Shown piece after piece: positions 21,485 to 21,700 of a DNA stretch of 21,700 bases. Numbering within the stretch: the stretch's first letter is position 1; the number at the start of each line of letters is the position of its first letter. Origin of the DNA: Candidatus Rokuibacteriota bacterium (GTDB lineage Bacteria; Methylomirabilota; Methylomirabilia; Rokubacteriales; CSP1-6); assembly GCA_003220195.1 (NCBI GenBank), contig QHRT01000035.1, positions 1 through 21,700 of the forward strand, in the 5' to 3' direction. The notes beneath the pieces were generated by a model. It did not search any database. It was given only the letters and a program-made list of their open reading frames with translations, and was not told the origin of the DNA. The translations under genes and the position numbers were made by a program.

Positions 21485-21700
21485 CGTCCCCTCCCATCCC
21501 TCGTCGTGAATGTTCTTTCACGGCGCGAATGTTCTTTCTTAGGTACAAGACGCGTACCAACATCCGGGCCGGGGACGGCGGACGGGAAGACAAGGACTTA
21601 CGCCTCGCGTCGGCTCCGGTCCACCCGCGAATCGCGGGAGACTTTGCAGGAAACGGAAAGGCCGCTGCGGGCGAGGCCCTGCGGCGTGAGGCGGACCTAA
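21485..21700. promoter_or_regulatory. Non-coding right end with operator-like repeats upstream of the zinc-protein genes
   Basis: No protein-like ORF. GAATGTTCTTTC occurs twice as a direct repeat (21508-21519 and 21527-21538, 19 bp apart), and the first copy lies in the imperfect palindrome GTGAATGTTCTTTCAC (21506-21521). GGTAC/GTACC (21542-21546/21554-21558) form another inverted repeat. These stand 22-75 bp before the start at 21484 and are markedly AT-richer than the surroundings, so they are probably promoter/operator elements. I cannot fix a -35/-10 pair. Confidence 0.4.

Noticed and set aside
21044..21700. 218-residue plus-strand ORF at the right end
   Set aside because: Runs opposite both zinc-protein genes and has no protein-like pattern in its free 3' part.

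Overview
The window is very GC-rich with dense, overlapping genes and frequent GTG/TTG starts. Its gene content (fused branched-chain amino-acid ABC transporter, F420-type PPOX flavoprotein, isocitrate-lyase-superfamily enzyme, mre/rod cluster) suggests an uncultured soil or subsurface bacterium. Candidatus Rokubacteria/Methylomirabilota-like or a deltaproteobacterial relative fits best, but this is an inference from style and content. There is no rRNA gene, tRNA, CRISPR array or insertion sequence.

Left part, + strand (1-4462): the 3' part of a LivM-LivG-LivF triple fusion, broken by a small deletion/frameshift inside the LivF domain; a short intergenic stretch that may hold a gene remnant; then a translationally coupled pair, a CodA-like amidohydrolase and a short AMI1-like amidase. 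The pair looks like a catabolic unit for an imported amide or cyclic-amide compound.

Middle part, - strand (4397-11930): one cell-shape operon, mreB-mreC-mreD-mrdA(PBP2)-rodA-rng, followed by a small unknown gene. MreBCD, PBP2 and RodA form the elongasome that directs lateral peptidoglycan synthesis. RNase G (rng) carries an 80-residue Ala/Glu/Asp-rich insertion, part of it encoded by a 21-bp minisatellite.

Centre (11931-13405): divergently from mreB, two tandem cold-shock genes with a structured leader containing a terminator-like hairpin, a strong terminator after the second gene, then about 400 nt without a conventional gene. This gap is the most unusual part of the window. It holds one long and three back-to-back hairpins, followed by a block resembling the 3' end of 16S rRNA and including a 15-nt exact match to the anti-Shine-Dalgarno tail. 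Read on the other strand, the same 15 nt are an extended Shine-Dalgarno sequence placed before a 14-codon ORF.

Right part, - strand (13406-21484): a secreted ComEA-like HhH protein; an HNH endonuclease overlapping an ABC-F ATPase and a PPOX flavoprotein; an unknown gene; a DHA2-type MFS exporter overlapping a two-unit DUF971 protein and an AlkA-type glycosylase; then an isocitrate-lyase/PEP-mutase family gene preceded by two paralogous small eight-cysteine zinc proteins. One of these, 59 residues long, is easily missed. The last ~215 bases show only short repeats.
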